64,000 nt of DNA. Origin: Gemmatimonadales bacterium. GTDB taxonomy: Bacteria > Gemmatimonadota > Gemmatimonadetes > Longimicrobiales > Gaopeijiaceae. Below the pieces are notes generated by a model. The model ran no database searches. It was not told where the DNA came from and saw only the letters and a program-made list of their open reading frames with translations. A program made the position numbers and the translations under genes. Positions 17,701 to 26,960 of this stretch are shown one piece after another (within the stretch, counting starts at the first letter, position 1; every line of letters begins with the position of its first letter). Location of the stretch: NCBI GenBank assembly GCA_007692665.1, contig REBP01000113.1, forward strand, positions 1 through 64,000. The letters are read 5' to 3'.

Positions 17701-20166
17701 TCAGCCCTTCGCCTGCGCCCGCATGCCGACGGTCAGCACCTGCCGGTGGCCGAAGAACCCCTCCCAGGGATCGGCCTCCAGCCTTTCCAGACGGGACGGG
17801 ACGGTCTGGACGGTGAACGCCGACGGGCTTTCCAGGCCGTCGAGCTCGTCCCACCGCAGGGGCGTGGCCACCGGTGCCCCCGGGCGGGCCCGGGTGGAAT
17901 ACGAGGCGATGGCCGTGGCCCCCCGCCCGTTCCGGAGGTAGTCCACGAAGATCCGTCCCTTCCGCTTCGCCTTGCTGGACGAACTGACGAAGCGGTCCTT
18001 CGCCTCCCGCTCCATCCTCCGGGCCAGGTCCTGCGAGAAGCCCCGGACCTCGTCCCAGGTGGAGCGCCGCACGATGGGGAGCACCAGGTGGAGCCCCTTC
18101 CCCCCGGTGGTGCGGAGGAAGCTCTCGAGCCCCAGATCGGCGAGGATCTCCCGGAGGTGGACGGCGGCCGACCTCACCTCGGACCAGGTCACCCCGTCGC
18201 CGGGGTCGAGGTCGAAGATGATGCGGTCCGGCCGGTCCAGGCGGTCCTCGCGGCTCCCCCAGGGGTGCAGCTCCAGCACGCCGAACTGGACCAGGCTCAC
18301 GAGCCCCGCGAGGTCGTCGGCGGCGACGTAGAGGTCGCCCGGCTCCGAGACCTCGATCCCCCGAAGGGCTTCGGGCATCCCCTCGGTGAGGTGCTTCTGG
18401 TAGAAGCAGTGCTTCTCCCGGCCCTGGGGGCACCGCACGAGGGAGAGGGGCCGCCCCTTCACGTGGGGGAGGATCCAGGCGGCCACGGCCTCGTAGTAGA
18501 GCGCCAGGTCCCGCTTGGTCAGCCCCTGTTCGGGGTAGAGCACTCGGTCGGCATTGGAGAGCGCGACGCCTGCGATGCGGTTCGATTTCTTCTGCTTCCC
18601 GGGGTTCGGTCCGGACACGGCTTCCACTCCCCTGAAGGTGGCATGGCGGAGAATGCCCTCATCGGTCCACCCGGCGAAGGTCACGTCCGCCACGAGTTCG
18701 GGTCGGACCCAGTGCACACCCCGGGCCGCCGCCCCGGTGGGAGGATCGTGGAAGGGGGTGTCGGATGCCGGGAACTGGTCCAGGCGGTCGCGGAGTTCGG
18801 CCAGGGCCTGCGCGGAGAAACCGGTCCCCACGCGCCCCCGGTAGACCAGGCGACCCTCGTCGTCGCGGGAACCGACCAGGAGGGCCCCGAAACCCGAGCG
18901 TGATCCCGACGGCTCGGTCCACCCGCCCACGAGGAAGCGGCCCCGGCGAAGGCACTTGACCTTGACCCAGTCGCGGGTCCGTCCTTCGCGGTACGGCGCG
19001 TCGACACGCTTCGAGACGACCCCTTCCAGCGCGTGAAGGCAGGCGTGCCTGGCGACGGCTTCCCCCTCGCCCACGATGTGGTCGCTGAAGCGGAGGGGAT
19101 CGACCGCCGGGCCCGCGTCGAGAAGCGCCTTCAGGACGCGCTTCCGGTCCAGCAGCGGGAGGCGCCGAAGATCACGGCCGCGGTAGAAGGGGAGATCGAA
19201 GAGAAAGTACGTCACGTCGTCGGCCCGGCCCCGGCTCAGTCGGCTCTGGAGGGCCTGGAAGTCCGTGGTCCCGTCGGGCGCAGGCACGGCGATCTCGCCG
19301 TCCAGGAGCGTGTCGTCGACGCCCAGTTCACCGAGCGCGGCGGCGACGCCGGGGAACCGGTCCGTCCAGTCGTGGCCCCCCCGTGTGACGAGGGTGACCT
19401 CGTTCGCCTCGAGTCGCGCCTGGATGCGGTACCCGTCGAACTTGAGCTCGTGGACCCACCGGTCCCCCTTCGGAGCCCCCTTCACGAGGGTCGGAAGCTG
19501 GGGCTCGAGCCTGGAGGGGAGGCCGGCCTTCGGTGCCCCGGAGGGGGGAGGCGGAGGGGGACCCGCCACCGGATCTCCGGCGGCGGCGATCCCCTCCATC
19601 GTGCGTCCCGTGACGAGGCTCGTGAGATGCTCCTCGGTGACCCCTGCCCCGTCGCCGGGACGGGCCTCGGCATCGTCCGCCTTCCGAAGGAGCCAGTTCC
19701 GTCCGTCCTCGCCGGCCCGGCCTCCCATTCTCACCAGGAGCCAGGCGCCCCGGAGCCGCTCCCCCTCGAGCCGGAAGTGAAGTCGTCCACGTTCAAGGGC
19801 GTCGCGGGGATCGACCTTCTCACCCGGGGCTCGTCCGGGGAGCCATTTCCCCCGATCCCACAGCATCATCGTTCCCCCGCCGTACTCCCCCTTCGGAATC
19901 GTGCCCTCGAAGCTGCCGTAGTCCAGGGGATGGTCCTCCACCTGGACGGCGAGGGTGCGGACCTCGGGATCCAGGCTCGGGCCCTTCGGAACGGCCCAGC
20001 TTCGCAGCGTTCCCTCGACTTCCAGGCGGAGGTCGAAGTGAAGGCGACGGGCGGCGTGCTTCTGGACGACGAAGCGGCGGCCTTCCCCGGGCGAGCCGTC
20101 GGAGGGCGACGGCTCGGGGGTGCGGGTGAAGTCCCGCTTCCGCGCGTACTCCGCCAGGTCAGACAT
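17701..20166 (-). CDS. ligD: multifunctional ATP-dependent DNA ligase LigD (PE-LIG-POL)
   Basis: 821 residues with three enzyme domains. The N-terminal 3'-phosphoesterase (about 30-185) has HAARRLHFDLRLE and EDHPLDYGSFEG: His37, His43, Asp45 and His79, each five lower than the catalytic set of Pseudomonas LigD. A Pro-rich linker leads to the ligase domain (about 215-515) with nucleotidyl lysine Lys242 in ELKFDGYR. The C-terminal primase-polymerase (about 530-800) has metal ligands in IIFDLDPGDG (Asp652, Asp654). This domain order is that of Pseudomonas, not of mycobacteria. With the two Ku genes on the facing strand it forms a complete bacterial NHEJ set. The start at ATG 20166 overlaps the end of the YihY gene by 8 bp. 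Confidence 0.97.
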   Translation of the reverse strand: MSDLAEYARKRDFTRTPEPSPSDGSPGEGRRFVVQKHAARRLHFDLRLEVEGTLRSWAVPKGPSLDPEVRTLAVQVEDHPLDYGSFEGTIPKGEYGGGTMMLWDRGKWLPGRAPGEKVDPRDALERGRLHFRLEGERLRGAWLLVRMGGRAGEDGRNWLLRKADDAEARPGDGAGVTEEHLTSLVTGRTMEGIAAAGDPVAGPPPPPPSGAPKAGLPSRLEPQLPTLVKGAPKGDRWVHELKFDGYRIQARLEANEVTLVTRGGHDWTDRFPGVAAALGELGVDDTLLDGEIAVPAPDGTTDFQALQSRLSRGRADDVTYFLFDLPFYRGRDLRRLPLLDRKRVLKALLDAGPAVDPLRFSDHIVGEGEAVARHACLHALEGVVSKRVDAPYREGRTRDWVKVKCLRRGRFLVGGWTEPSGSRSGFGALLVGSRDDEGRLVYRGRVGTGFSAQALAELRDRLDQFPASDTPFHDPPTGAAARGVHWVRPELVADVTFAGWTDEGILRHATFRGVEAVSGPNPGKQKKSNRIAGVALSNADRVLYPEQGLTKRDLALYYEAVAAWILPHVKGRPLSLVRCPQGREKHCFYQKHLTEGMPEALRGIEVSEPGDLYVAADDLAGLVSLVQFGVLELHPWGSREDRLDRPDRIIFDLDPGDGVTWSEVRSAAVHLREILADLGLESFLRTTGGKGLHLVLPIVRRSTWDEVRGFSQDLARRMEREAKDRFVSSSSKAKRKGRIFVDYLRNGRGATAIASYSTRARPGAPVATPLRWDELDGLESPSAFTVQTVPSRLERLEADPWEGFFGHRQVLTVGMRAQAKG

Positions 20167-21079
20167 CCGAGGGCGGGGCTTCCTCCTCGACCACCTCGGT
20201 TCGCACACGCACGGCATGGCCCCGGGGCCGGATCACGTCCCCCCGCTCCCGCACCGCGACCCGGGTGAAGGCGGCGCCGAAGAGCAGGATGAGGGAGGAG
20301 TAGTAGACCCACATCAGAACGAGGACGAGGGATCCGGCGGCCCCGTAGGCGGAGCCCGGCGCGGTCCGGGTGAGGTAGTAGGAGATCCCGTACTGCCCGA
20401 CCGCGAAGAGGGCGGCGGCCCCGAACGCTCCCATCCACATGTCCCGCCACCCCAGGTGCACGTCGGGGAGGACCCTGTAGACCATGGCGAAGAGGAGGGT
20501 GACCACCACGAGGGTCAGGGTCACGTTTGCGGCCAGGGCCACGAAGTTGGGAACCGGGACCCAGTCGGAGGCGAAGCTCACGACCATCCCGATGGCCACC
20601 GAGAGGACGAAGGAGATGAGAAGGAGGAATCCGATGACGAGCACGAGCCCCAGCGAGAGAAGCCGGGTCCGGATGAAGGTCAGGATCCCGCTTCGCGAGG
20701 GTTCCGCTCTCACGTCCCACAGGTTGTTCAGGGCGGCCTGAACCTGGGCGAACACCGTGGTGGCGCCGAAGAGAAGCGCCACGACCCCGAGCACGGTGGG
20801 GAGGATCCCCGACTGGTCGAAGCTCGACGCCTCGACGGCGCTCTCCATGGCCTCGGCCGCCTGGGGACCGACCAGCGACTCCAGCTGGGCGGAGATCTCG
20901 CCACGGGCCGCCTCTTCGCCGAAGAAGATTCCCGCCGCGGCCACGAGGAGGATCATCAGGGGCGCCAGCGAGAAGACGGTATAGAACGCCATGGCCCCCG
21001 CGAACTGGAAGGCGTGCTTGGACGTCCAGAGCGAAATGGCGTCCTTCAGCAGGTCCCAGGTGCGCTTCGTTCGTTTCAT
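20159..21079 (-). CDS. YihY/BrkB family membrane protein
   Basis: 306 residues with about six membrane segments. Family marks include HAFQFAGAMAFYTVFSLAPLMI near the N-terminus, GATTVFAQVQAALNNLW, YRVLPDVHLGWRDMWMGA and a late YGAAGSLVLVLMWVYYSSLILLFGAAF. The old RNase BN label for this family is wrong; function is unknown. The start was set at ATG 21079 (KRTKRTWDLL), preceded by GGAGG at very short spacing. Longer in-frame reading gives an unlikely Arg/Ser/Pro leader. Probably one transcript with ligD. The 118-bp gap to the divergent catalase gene holds both promoters. Confidence 0.9.
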   Translation of the reverse strand: MKRTKRTWDLLKDAISLWTSKHAFQFAGAMAFYTVFSLAPLMILLVAAAGIFFGEEAARGEISAQLESLVGPQAAEAMESAVEASSFDQSGILPTVLGVVALLFGATTVFAQVQAALNNLWDVRAEPSRSGILTFIRTRLLSLGLVLVIGFLLLISFVLSVAIGMVVSFASDWVPVPNFVALAANVTLTLVVVTLLFAMVYRVLPDVHLGWRDMWMGAFGAAALFAVGQYGISYYLTRTAPGSAYGAAGSLVLVLMWVYYSSLILLFGAAFTRVAVRERGDVIRPRGHAVRVRTEVVEEEAPPSDV

Positions 21080-21101
21080 GCCTCCACAGGGAAGCAACAG
21101 C

Positions 21102-21128
21102 GGTGCCAGCGCATCGCTGGGTGGCACC
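21102..21128. promoter_or_regulatory. inverted repeat between the yihY-like and catalase genes
   Basis: GGTGCCA and TGGCACC form 7-bp arms around a 13-bp centre that itself contains CAGCG/CGCTG. It lies in the only shared upstream region of the two divergent genes, about 70 bp before the catalase ATG. An operator or a local hairpin are both possible; no regulator gene is adjacent. Confidence 0.4.
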
Positions 21129-21197
21129 GGGCCGGGGGCATGGTGCTTGCGATATCGGTAGGGAACGCCAGTCCAGGAAACGAAAACGGAGCCCACG

Positions 21198-23336
21198 ATG
21201 AACGACGAAGATCGGAACGACGGCAATGCGAAGGACCGGGACCTCGAGCAGGAGCGGCGGGGGTCGGACGGGGAGTACCTGACCACGAACCACGGGGCCC
21301 GGGTGAGTCACACCGACGACTCCCTGAAGGCGGGCGAGCGGGGTCCGACGCTGATGGAGGACTTTCATTTTCGCGAGAAGATGACGCACTTCGATCACGA
21401 ACGAATCCCGGAACGGGTCGTTCACGCGCGGGGGTCGGGGGCCTACGGGTACTTCCAGGTCTACGAATCGCTGTCCGAGTACACGCGCGCCGGGTTCCTC
21501 ACCGACCCCGCGCGGAAGACCCCGGTCTTCGTCCGGTTCTCGACGGTGGTGGGGTTCCGGGGCTCCGCCGACACGGTGCGGGACGTGCGGGGGTTCGCCA
21601 CCAAGTTTTACACGGACGAAGGCAACTTTGACATGGTGGGCAACAACATGCCGGTCTTCTTCATCCAGGACGGCATCAAGTTTCCCGACCTGGTTCACGC
21701 CATCAAGCCGGAGCCCCACAACGAGATGCCGCAGGCGTCCGCCGCCCACGACACCTTCTGGGACTTCATCTCGCTCCTTCCCGAGTCCGCCCACATGATC
21801 ATGTGGGTCCTCTCCGACCGCGCGCTCCCCCGGAGCTACCGGATGATGGACGGGTTCGGCGTGCACACCTTCAGGCTCGTGAACGAGGCCGGGAAGGCCC
21901 GGTTCGTGAAGTGGCACTGGCGGTCCACGCTGGGCCCGGCATCGCTGGTCTGGGACGAGACCCAGAAGATTGCCGGCAAGGACCCCGACTTCAACCGGAA
22001 GGACCTGTGGGAAGCCATCGAGAAGGGTGACTTCCCGGAGTACGAACTCTGCCTCCAGGTCATCGAGGAGGACCAGGAGCACGACTTCGACTTCGACATT
22101 CTCGACCCCACGAAGATCTGGCCCGAGAGCGAGGTGCCCCTCCAGCGGGTGGGGAAGATGGTCCTGAACCGGAACCCCGACAACTTCTTTGCGGAGACGG
22201 AGCAGGTGGCCTTCCACCCGGGACACGTGGTCCCCGGCATCGACTTCACGAACGACCCTCTCCTCCAGGGGCGGCTCTTCTCGTACATCGACACCCAGCT
22301 GATTCGCCTGGGAGGCCCGAACTTCAACGAACTGCCGGTGAACCGTCCCGTCGCCCCGGTGCACAACAACCAGCGCGACGGCTACGGACGGCAGACCATC
22401 AACCGGGGGAGGACGGCATACTCGCCGAACTCGCTGGGAGGCGGATGCCCCATGACCGCCGGGGCCGACATGGGGGGCTACGAGCACTACATGGAAAAGG
22501 TGGAGGGCCGGAAGGTCCGGAACCGGAGCGAGAAGTTCAGGGACTTCTTCAGCCAGGCCCAGATGTTCTGGAAGAGCATCACGCCCTCCGAGCAGAAGCG
22601 GCTCGTCGAGGCCGCCCACTTCGAGCTCGGCAAGGTCGGGGTGATGGAGGTGCGGGAGCGCATGGTGCACGAGTTCTTCAACCACATCGACCACGAGCTG
22701 GCCCGGAAGGTGGCCGAGGGGATCGGGGTGGATCCCCCCTCGAAGGACGAGGGCGTGGAGTCGCGATACATGGCGCCCGAAGTGAGCGTGGAGCACGAAT
22801 CCCGGCCCGACCAGGTCGCGACCCGGAAGGTGGCGATCCTCGTGGCCGAGGGGTTCGACTACGACCAGGTTGCGGAGGTGCGGGAGGCACTCGAGTCGAA
22901 GGGTGCCTGGCCCCAGGTCATCGCGAAGCGGGACGGGGCGCTCAAGGGCGCGGACGGTCGCGAGATCGAAGTGGATGCCATGCACGTGACCACCGATCCG
23001 GTTCTCTGGGACGCGGTCTTCATTCCCGGCGGCCGGGAGAGCGTGGATGCGATGATGAAGCAGGGCGACGTGCTGGGGTTCCTGGACTCGGCCTTTCGCC
23101 ACTTCAAGCCCATCGGGGCCATGGGCGAAGGGATCGAGGTGCTGGCCGCCCGGAACTGGAGCGAGCTTGAACTTTCGGGAGAAGGTGGCCCCGTGCAATC
23201 GGACCGGGGCGTGGTCACGCTCCGGGATGCGAACGGGGAGAACGGGGACACGCGGGACGCGTTCGTATCCGAGTTCGCCCGGGCCATCGGCGCCCACCGC
23301 CACTGGGAACGGGATGTGGACCATGTGCCGGGCTGA
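21198..23336 (+). CDS. katE: large-subunit monofunctional catalase with C-terminal DJ-1/GATase-like domain
   Basis: 712 residues, the long (HPII/KatE) type. It decomposes hydrogen peroxide using heme. The distal His is in RVVHARGSGAYGYF (His76), the Asn in DMVGNNMPVFF (Asn149) and the heme-ligand Tyr in RLFSYIDTQLIRLGG (Tyr363). After the core and helical region, residues about 560-700 form a flavodoxin/DJ-1-like domain (VAILVAEGFDYDQVAEVREAL). A charged 30-residue leader precedes YLTTNHGARV. The start has CGGAG 8 bases upstream. The last codons overlap the next, small membrane-protein gene. Confidence 0.97.
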   Translation: MNDEDRNDGNAKDRDLEQERRGSDGEYLTTNHGARVSHTDDSLKAGERGPTLMEDFHFREKMTHFDHERIPERVVHARGSGAYGYFQVYESLSEYTRAGFLTDPARKTPVFVRFSTVVGFRGSADTVRDVRGFATKFYTDEGNFDMVGNNMPVFFIQDGIKFPDLVHAIKPEPHNEMPQASAAHDTFWDFISLLPESAHMIMWVLSDRALPRSYRMMDGFGVHTFRLVNEAGKARFVKWHWRSTLGPASLVWDETQKIAGKDPDFNRKDLWEAIEKGDFPEYELCLQVIEEDQEHDFDFDILDPTKIWPESEVPLQRVGKMVLNRNPDNFFAETEQVAFHPGHVVPGIDFTNDPLLQGRLFSYIDTQLIRLGGPNFNELPVNRPVAPVHNNQRDGYGRQTINRGRTAYSPNSLGGGCPMTAGADMGGYEHYMEKVEGRKVRNRSEKFRDFFSQAQMFWKSITPSEQKRLVEAAHFELGKVGVMEVRERMVHEFFNHIDHELARKVAEGIGVDPPSKDEGVESRYMAPEVSVEHESRPDQVATRKVAILVAEGFDYDQVAEVREALESKGAWPQVIAKRDGALKGADGREIEVDAMHVTTDPVLWDAVFIPGGRESVDAMMKQGDVLGFLDSAFRHFKPIGAMGEGIEVLAARNWSELELSGEGGPVQSDRGVVTLRDANGENGDTRDAFVSEFARAIGAHRHWERDVDHVPG

Positions 23337-23772
23337 CGAAGGCGGGGCCGCGGACAGCCGCCTGCTGCGCGTGCTCGCGGGTGCAGCCGTCGCCCTCGTC
23401 CTCCTGGCGTGGTTCGGGTCCCTGGCAGCGGAGCCCGGGCTCCTCCGGGCCAACGTGCTGCGCGTGCTGGGAGCCGTGGTCGGAGCGGGGATCGCGTGGG
23501 CCACCTACCAGCGGGGCCACGGCGCGCGTCGGGACGGCCTCCCCTGGCAGCGGTGTCTGGCCGCGGGGGTGGTGGGGTCCCTGGCCGTGACGGGAATCAG
23601 CATTCTCGCCCCCGCACTGGGCGGATTCAGCTTCGCCGGCTGGCTCGTGAGCGGCATCGCGGGGGGTGTCACGGTGGTGCTTGCCGGGTATGCCCTCACC
23701 GGGGGAGCGGCCCGGTCCGGGACGACGAGGGGGGAGGGTCGGGAGGCCATGCTGGACGCCCGGCGGGATTGA
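23323..23772 (+). CDS. small hypothetical membrane protein
   Basis: 149 residues with four hydrophobic segments (about 14-36, 42-58, 72-92, 98-122), Ala/Gly/Val-rich, and a polar C-terminal tail. No family recognised. The start at ATG 23323 overlaps the catalase end by 14 bp; an ATG at 23314 is equally possible. Close coupling suggests co-expression with the catalase, but nothing in the sequence indicates function. Confidence 0.62.
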   Translation: MCRADEGGAADSRLLRVLAGAAVALVLLAWFGSLAAEPGLLRANVLRVLGAVVGAGIAWATYQRGHGARRDGLPWQRCLAAGVVGSLAVTGISILAPALGGFSFAGWLVSGIAGGVTVVLAGYALTGGAARSGTTRGEGREAMLDARRD

Positions 23773-23778
23773 GGCCCG

Positions 23779-25254
23779 TCACGGGGCGAGGTCGTCGATG
23801 GGATCGGGCGTCACGGTGCCCGTCCCGCCGGCACGGATGACGACGTTCCGCGCCAGCGGGAACTGGTGCGACCGGGTTTCGACGAAGTGCATGAGGTACC
23901 CGGCCGTGTTGGGGAACACGACGAGATCGCCCCGGGCCACGCCGAGCGGGAAGCGGAGTCGTCGACGACTCAGCAGATCCGACTCGGTGCAGTACGCCCC
24001 CATCAGGAAGCCCTCCACCGGGGGCGGGCGGCCGGAGGCGGGGTCGAGGAGCGGCACGAGAATCGGGTCCACCGCGTGATCCGGCTTGGCCGTGGCGCAT
24101 TGTGAACGGTTCATCGCCACCCCGATGGACCATGACCCGTCCCGGTGCTCCTTGCGGTGTTCCACCCGGGCCACGGTAAGCCCGCACCCGTCCAGGAGGG
24201 CGCGCCCCGGTTCGCATCTCAGCACGAGGCCCATGGATCCGAGGGCCTCGGCCAGCGTGCCCCTGCCCGATCCGGCATCGGCGTCGAGGATCCCGGCCAG
24301 CCACTCCGGGGCCACCGGGTCCTGGTAGTACGGGTAGAGGCCCAGCTCTCCCACGACCCTGCCGCCGACGGCGAGGCGGCCGAGCCCGGCGTTGGCATGG
24401 GTGATGGGGGGGCGGCGTCCCAGCAGCGCTTCGTCGAGGGCGGTGCGGAAGGCCCTCCATTCCTCCGGATCATCCAGGTACCGCATGGGAAAACCGCCGC
24501 CCATGTCGATGGAGGCGATGGCGTGTCCCCGGGCCCGAAGCTCGCCGGCGACGGACAGGGACCGCCGGAGTCCGGCGATCCGGTGGGACGCGAGGTACCC
24601 GTCCAGGTGGAAGTGGAGACCCTCCAGGCAGACCCCTCCCCCGGATCCCTCCGGGGAGGGGGCTCGCACCCTGTCCGCGAGGGCCGGCACGTCGTCCGGA
24701 TGAATGCCGAACCTGGATTCGAGGTCCTCGCCGTCCACCCGGAACCCGGAGAGCCGGAAGATGATCGCTGCGGTCCTTCCCATTGCGGCGGCCACCGCGT
24801 CGACACGCTCCAGCTCGTCCGGATTGTCCACCACCACCGGCACCGAGCCCGCGACGCAGGTCCGGACCAGCTCCACGCTCTTCACGGCGGCCGTGGAGAC
24901 GAGGCGTTCGGGCCGCATGCCCAGGGCGAGGGCCTGGGTGAGCTCGGCCTCGCTGGCCGTGTCGATCCCGATGCCGAGGCGTCGGGCGCATTCCACGTAG
25001 GCCAGGGCCTTGCTGGCCTTCCGTGCGAAGAAGATCTCGAGCTCCACATTCCTCGCCCGGGCCACGCCGGCCAGGGCCTCGACGTTCCGCTGGAAGGGGT
25101 CCACGTGGTGAAGATTGAGGGGGGATCCGAACGCATCGACGAGTCCGGCGAGCCGCTCGGAGTCGGCGAGGAGCGATTCCTGCCAGGGCTCGAGGCGGGC
25201 CGTCAGGGGGGGGAGACCGTGGCAGAAAGCCCGCAATCCGGGACGGCGTGTCAT
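23779..25254 (-). CDS. fold-type III PLP decarboxylase of the SbnH/Y4yA group
   Basis: 491 residues. The alanine-racemase-like barrel carries the PLP lysine in FFARKASKALAYVE (Lys79), and the phosphate-binding block is near SIDMGGGFP. HFHLDGY, CEPGRALLDGCG and the C-terminal catalytic GAYCTESDLLSRRRLRFP also match amino-acid decarboxylases (DapDC/ODC group). The extra N-terminal and internal segments resemble Y4yA of rhizobia and, more distantly, SbnH of staphyloferrin B synthesis. It is the last gene of a three-gene set; its ATG overlaps the FAD-protein TGA. It is likely to decarboxylate the amino acid made by the two upstream enzymes (inference). Confidence 0.82.
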   Translation of the reverse strand: MTRRPGLRAFCHGLPPLTARLEPWQESLLADSERLAGLVDAFGSPLNLHHVDPFQRNVEALAGVARARNVELEIFFARKASKALAYVECARRLGIGIDTASEAELTQALALGMRPERLVSTAAVKSVELVRTCVAGSVPVVVDNPDELERVDAVAAAMGRTAAIIFRLSGFRVDGEDLESRFGIHPDDVPALADRVRAPSPEGSGGGVCLEGLHFHLDGYLASHRIAGLRRSLSVAGELRARGHAIASIDMGGGFPMRYLDDPEEWRAFRTALDEALLGRRPPITHANAGLGRLAVGGRVVGELGLYPYYQDPVAPEWLAGILDADAGSGRGTLAEALGSMGLVLRCEPGRALLDGCGLTVARVEHRKEHRDGSWSIGVAMNRSQCATAKPDHAVDPILVPLLDPASGRPPPVEGFLMGAYCTESDLLSRRRLRFPLGVARGDLVVFPNTAGYLMHFVETRSHQFPLARNVVIRAGGTGTVTPDPIDDLAP

Positions 25255-26960
25255 CCGTTCGGGGCCCCCGCCGTCATGCGGCTTGACTCCGGCACGGCAA
25301 CCGCCGACTCCCCGACAATGCGCTGCGCCCAGCGCCGGGTGTGGTCGTGGAGGTTGCGGTTCAGGGTGTCGTTCCCCAGGACCCACCCCTCGGTGGCCCG
25401 GCCCACGATGGAGAGCCCGGGGGTGGGCGCCCCGTCCCGGCCGATGCTCTCGGCGCTGGGCGAGACCATGACGCCCTCCCAGCCCGCCGCGCGGCTCGCC
25501 TGACCTCGACGCACGAGCTTGAGCAGCACGGGAGTTGCCTCGTGAACGCCTGGAGGCGGAATCACCGCGTTCACCAGCACGTCGAGGACGTACGAGCTCG
25601 TCGCCCCGACCAGCACGAGACGGTCCTCCCGCGCCCGGATGCGGGGGGCGCGCACCGCGCCGAGATCCACGCGGCCCGCCGAGGCGAGTGCGACCATGCG
25701 TGCGAGGTTCGAGGCCGGGGGTCCGAAGGCGTAGCGCTCCATGGCACAGGCGAGGCGCGCGAAGGCGGCGGGAAAGGCCGCCGCCATGCCCCCTTCTCCG
25801 GCGCGACTCACCACCGCAGGGTATGCCTGCCGCCAGGCCTCGCCCCGGGCCCACCCCTCGTCGGGGGGGAGGAGCCCGGAGGCAACCAGAACCGATCGCT
25901 CCATGACGCGCAGGGGCCCGCTGGAAGGTGAGGAACCCACGCCTCCCATCCGAGGCGCCGGCCTCGAGACTCCGCCGCCCAGGGCGGCGACGGCGCGGAG
26001 GCCTGCGCGGTGAAGTCGCTGGAGGAGTGCCCCCGGCGTCAGTCCATCGGCCTCGAGAATCCCCCGCCGAAGAGGCTCCCACACGTCGGTGAGTTCGCTG
26101 GAGCGCTTCACCAGGGCCGCCCCCGGCTTGGCCAGGAGCGGGAGTCCGGATCGGGAGAACGGAACGACGGTGACTTCCCGCCCGCCCGGGCCCCGGTACC
26201 GGGGGATGCCGTCGCCCTGGTCCTCGAAGGTGCCCCCCCGCCCCTCGGTGAGGGCCAGCGCCGCATCGATGGCGGTGAGGGCGAAGCCGCGCATGCCCAC
26301 GACGGCGCCATCCGGGACCGCATCCCGGGACAGCCGGTCCACCACCGGGTACACCGCGGCAATGCGCCGCGTCCCGGGGGCGTCGGGAAGTTCGCGGTTC
26401 CACGCGTCGAAGCCCCGGTTCGCGGACCAGGTACCATGCCCCGTCGCGACCATCACCTGGTGCACTCCGGCCAGGTCGAGGGAGGGATCGTCGTGCCGGA
26501 TCGACCAGCCCGCTCCTGCAGGCTCGAGGTCCCGGACCACGCCCCGGACATGACGAAATTCAAGACCCGGGGGGAGCGCGGCCCGGAGCGACTCGAAGGC
26601 CTCCTCCAGGTAGCTCCCGAGCAGTCGCCGCGGAACGAAGGCATCGCCTGCGGCCCAGCCCGGGTGGTACCGTCCGAGCCATCCCACGAAGTCGAGCCGC
26701 TCGCCCGGCGGAACCAGGGTATTGTCGTCGGACCAGATGTTCACATGGCGCGCGCTGAAATTGAGCAGCATGCCATCGGGCTGGTCCGGATCGTAGGGAG
26801 GGCCCGCCCCGGGATGGCTCCGGGGGTCGTGGGCAGTGACGAAGAGGGGGGGCCGGCCGGACCCGCGCCGCGAAACCTCGACGGCAAGTCGTTCGAGGCA
26901 CCCGAACCCCCGCGGCCCGAAGCCGATGATGGCGACCCGGCAGGCGGACGTCTCGCTCAC
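25251..26960 (-). CDS. FAD/NAD(P)-binding protein, lysine-N-oxygenase-like Rossmann type
   Basis: 569 residues. The N-terminus RVAIIGFGPRGFGCLERLA is the dinucleotide-binding GxGxxG-type motif of the FAD-NAD(P)-binding (NAD_binding_9) family. Next come NFSARHVNIWSDDN and an ATGHGTWS motif near residue 170, typical of flavin N-monooxygenase-like proteins, and a second nucleotide loop around VVGMRGFALTAIDAALAL. No membrane segment. Family members are oxidoreductases of largely unknown substrate. Here it lies between an SbnA-like synthase and an SbnH/Y4yA-like decarboxylase, with 4-bp overlaps on both sides (GTGA at its start). It may do the oxidative step that SbnB performs in staphyloferrin B synthesis; this is inference. 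Confidence 0.75.
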   Translation of the reverse strand: MSETSACRVAIIGFGPRGFGCLERLAVEVSRRGSGRPPLFVTAHDPRSHPGAGPPYDPDQPDGMLLNFSARHVNIWSDDNTLVPPGERLDFVGWLGRYHPGWAAGDAFVPRRLLGSYLEEAFESLRAALPPGLEFRHVRGVVRDLEPAGAGWSIRHDDPSLDLAGVHQVMVATGHGTWSANRGFDAWNRELPDAPGTRRIAAVYPVVDRLSRDAVPDGAVVGMRGFALTAIDAALALTEGRGGTFEDQGDGIPRYRGPGGREVTVVPFSRSGLPLLAKPGAALVKRSSELTDVWEPLRRGILEADGLTPGALLQRLHRAGLRAVAALGGGVSRPAPRMGGVGSSPSSGPLRVMERSVLVASGLLPPDEGWARGEAWRQAYPAVVSRAGEGGMAAAFPAAFARLACAMERYAFGPPASNLARMVALASAGRVDLGAVRAPRIRAREDRLVLVGATSSYVLDVLVNAVIPPPGVHEATPVLLKLVRRGQASRAAGWEGVMVSPSAESIGRDGAPTPGLSIVGRATEGWVLGNDTLNRNLHDHTRRWAQRIVGESAVAVPESSRMTAGAPNG

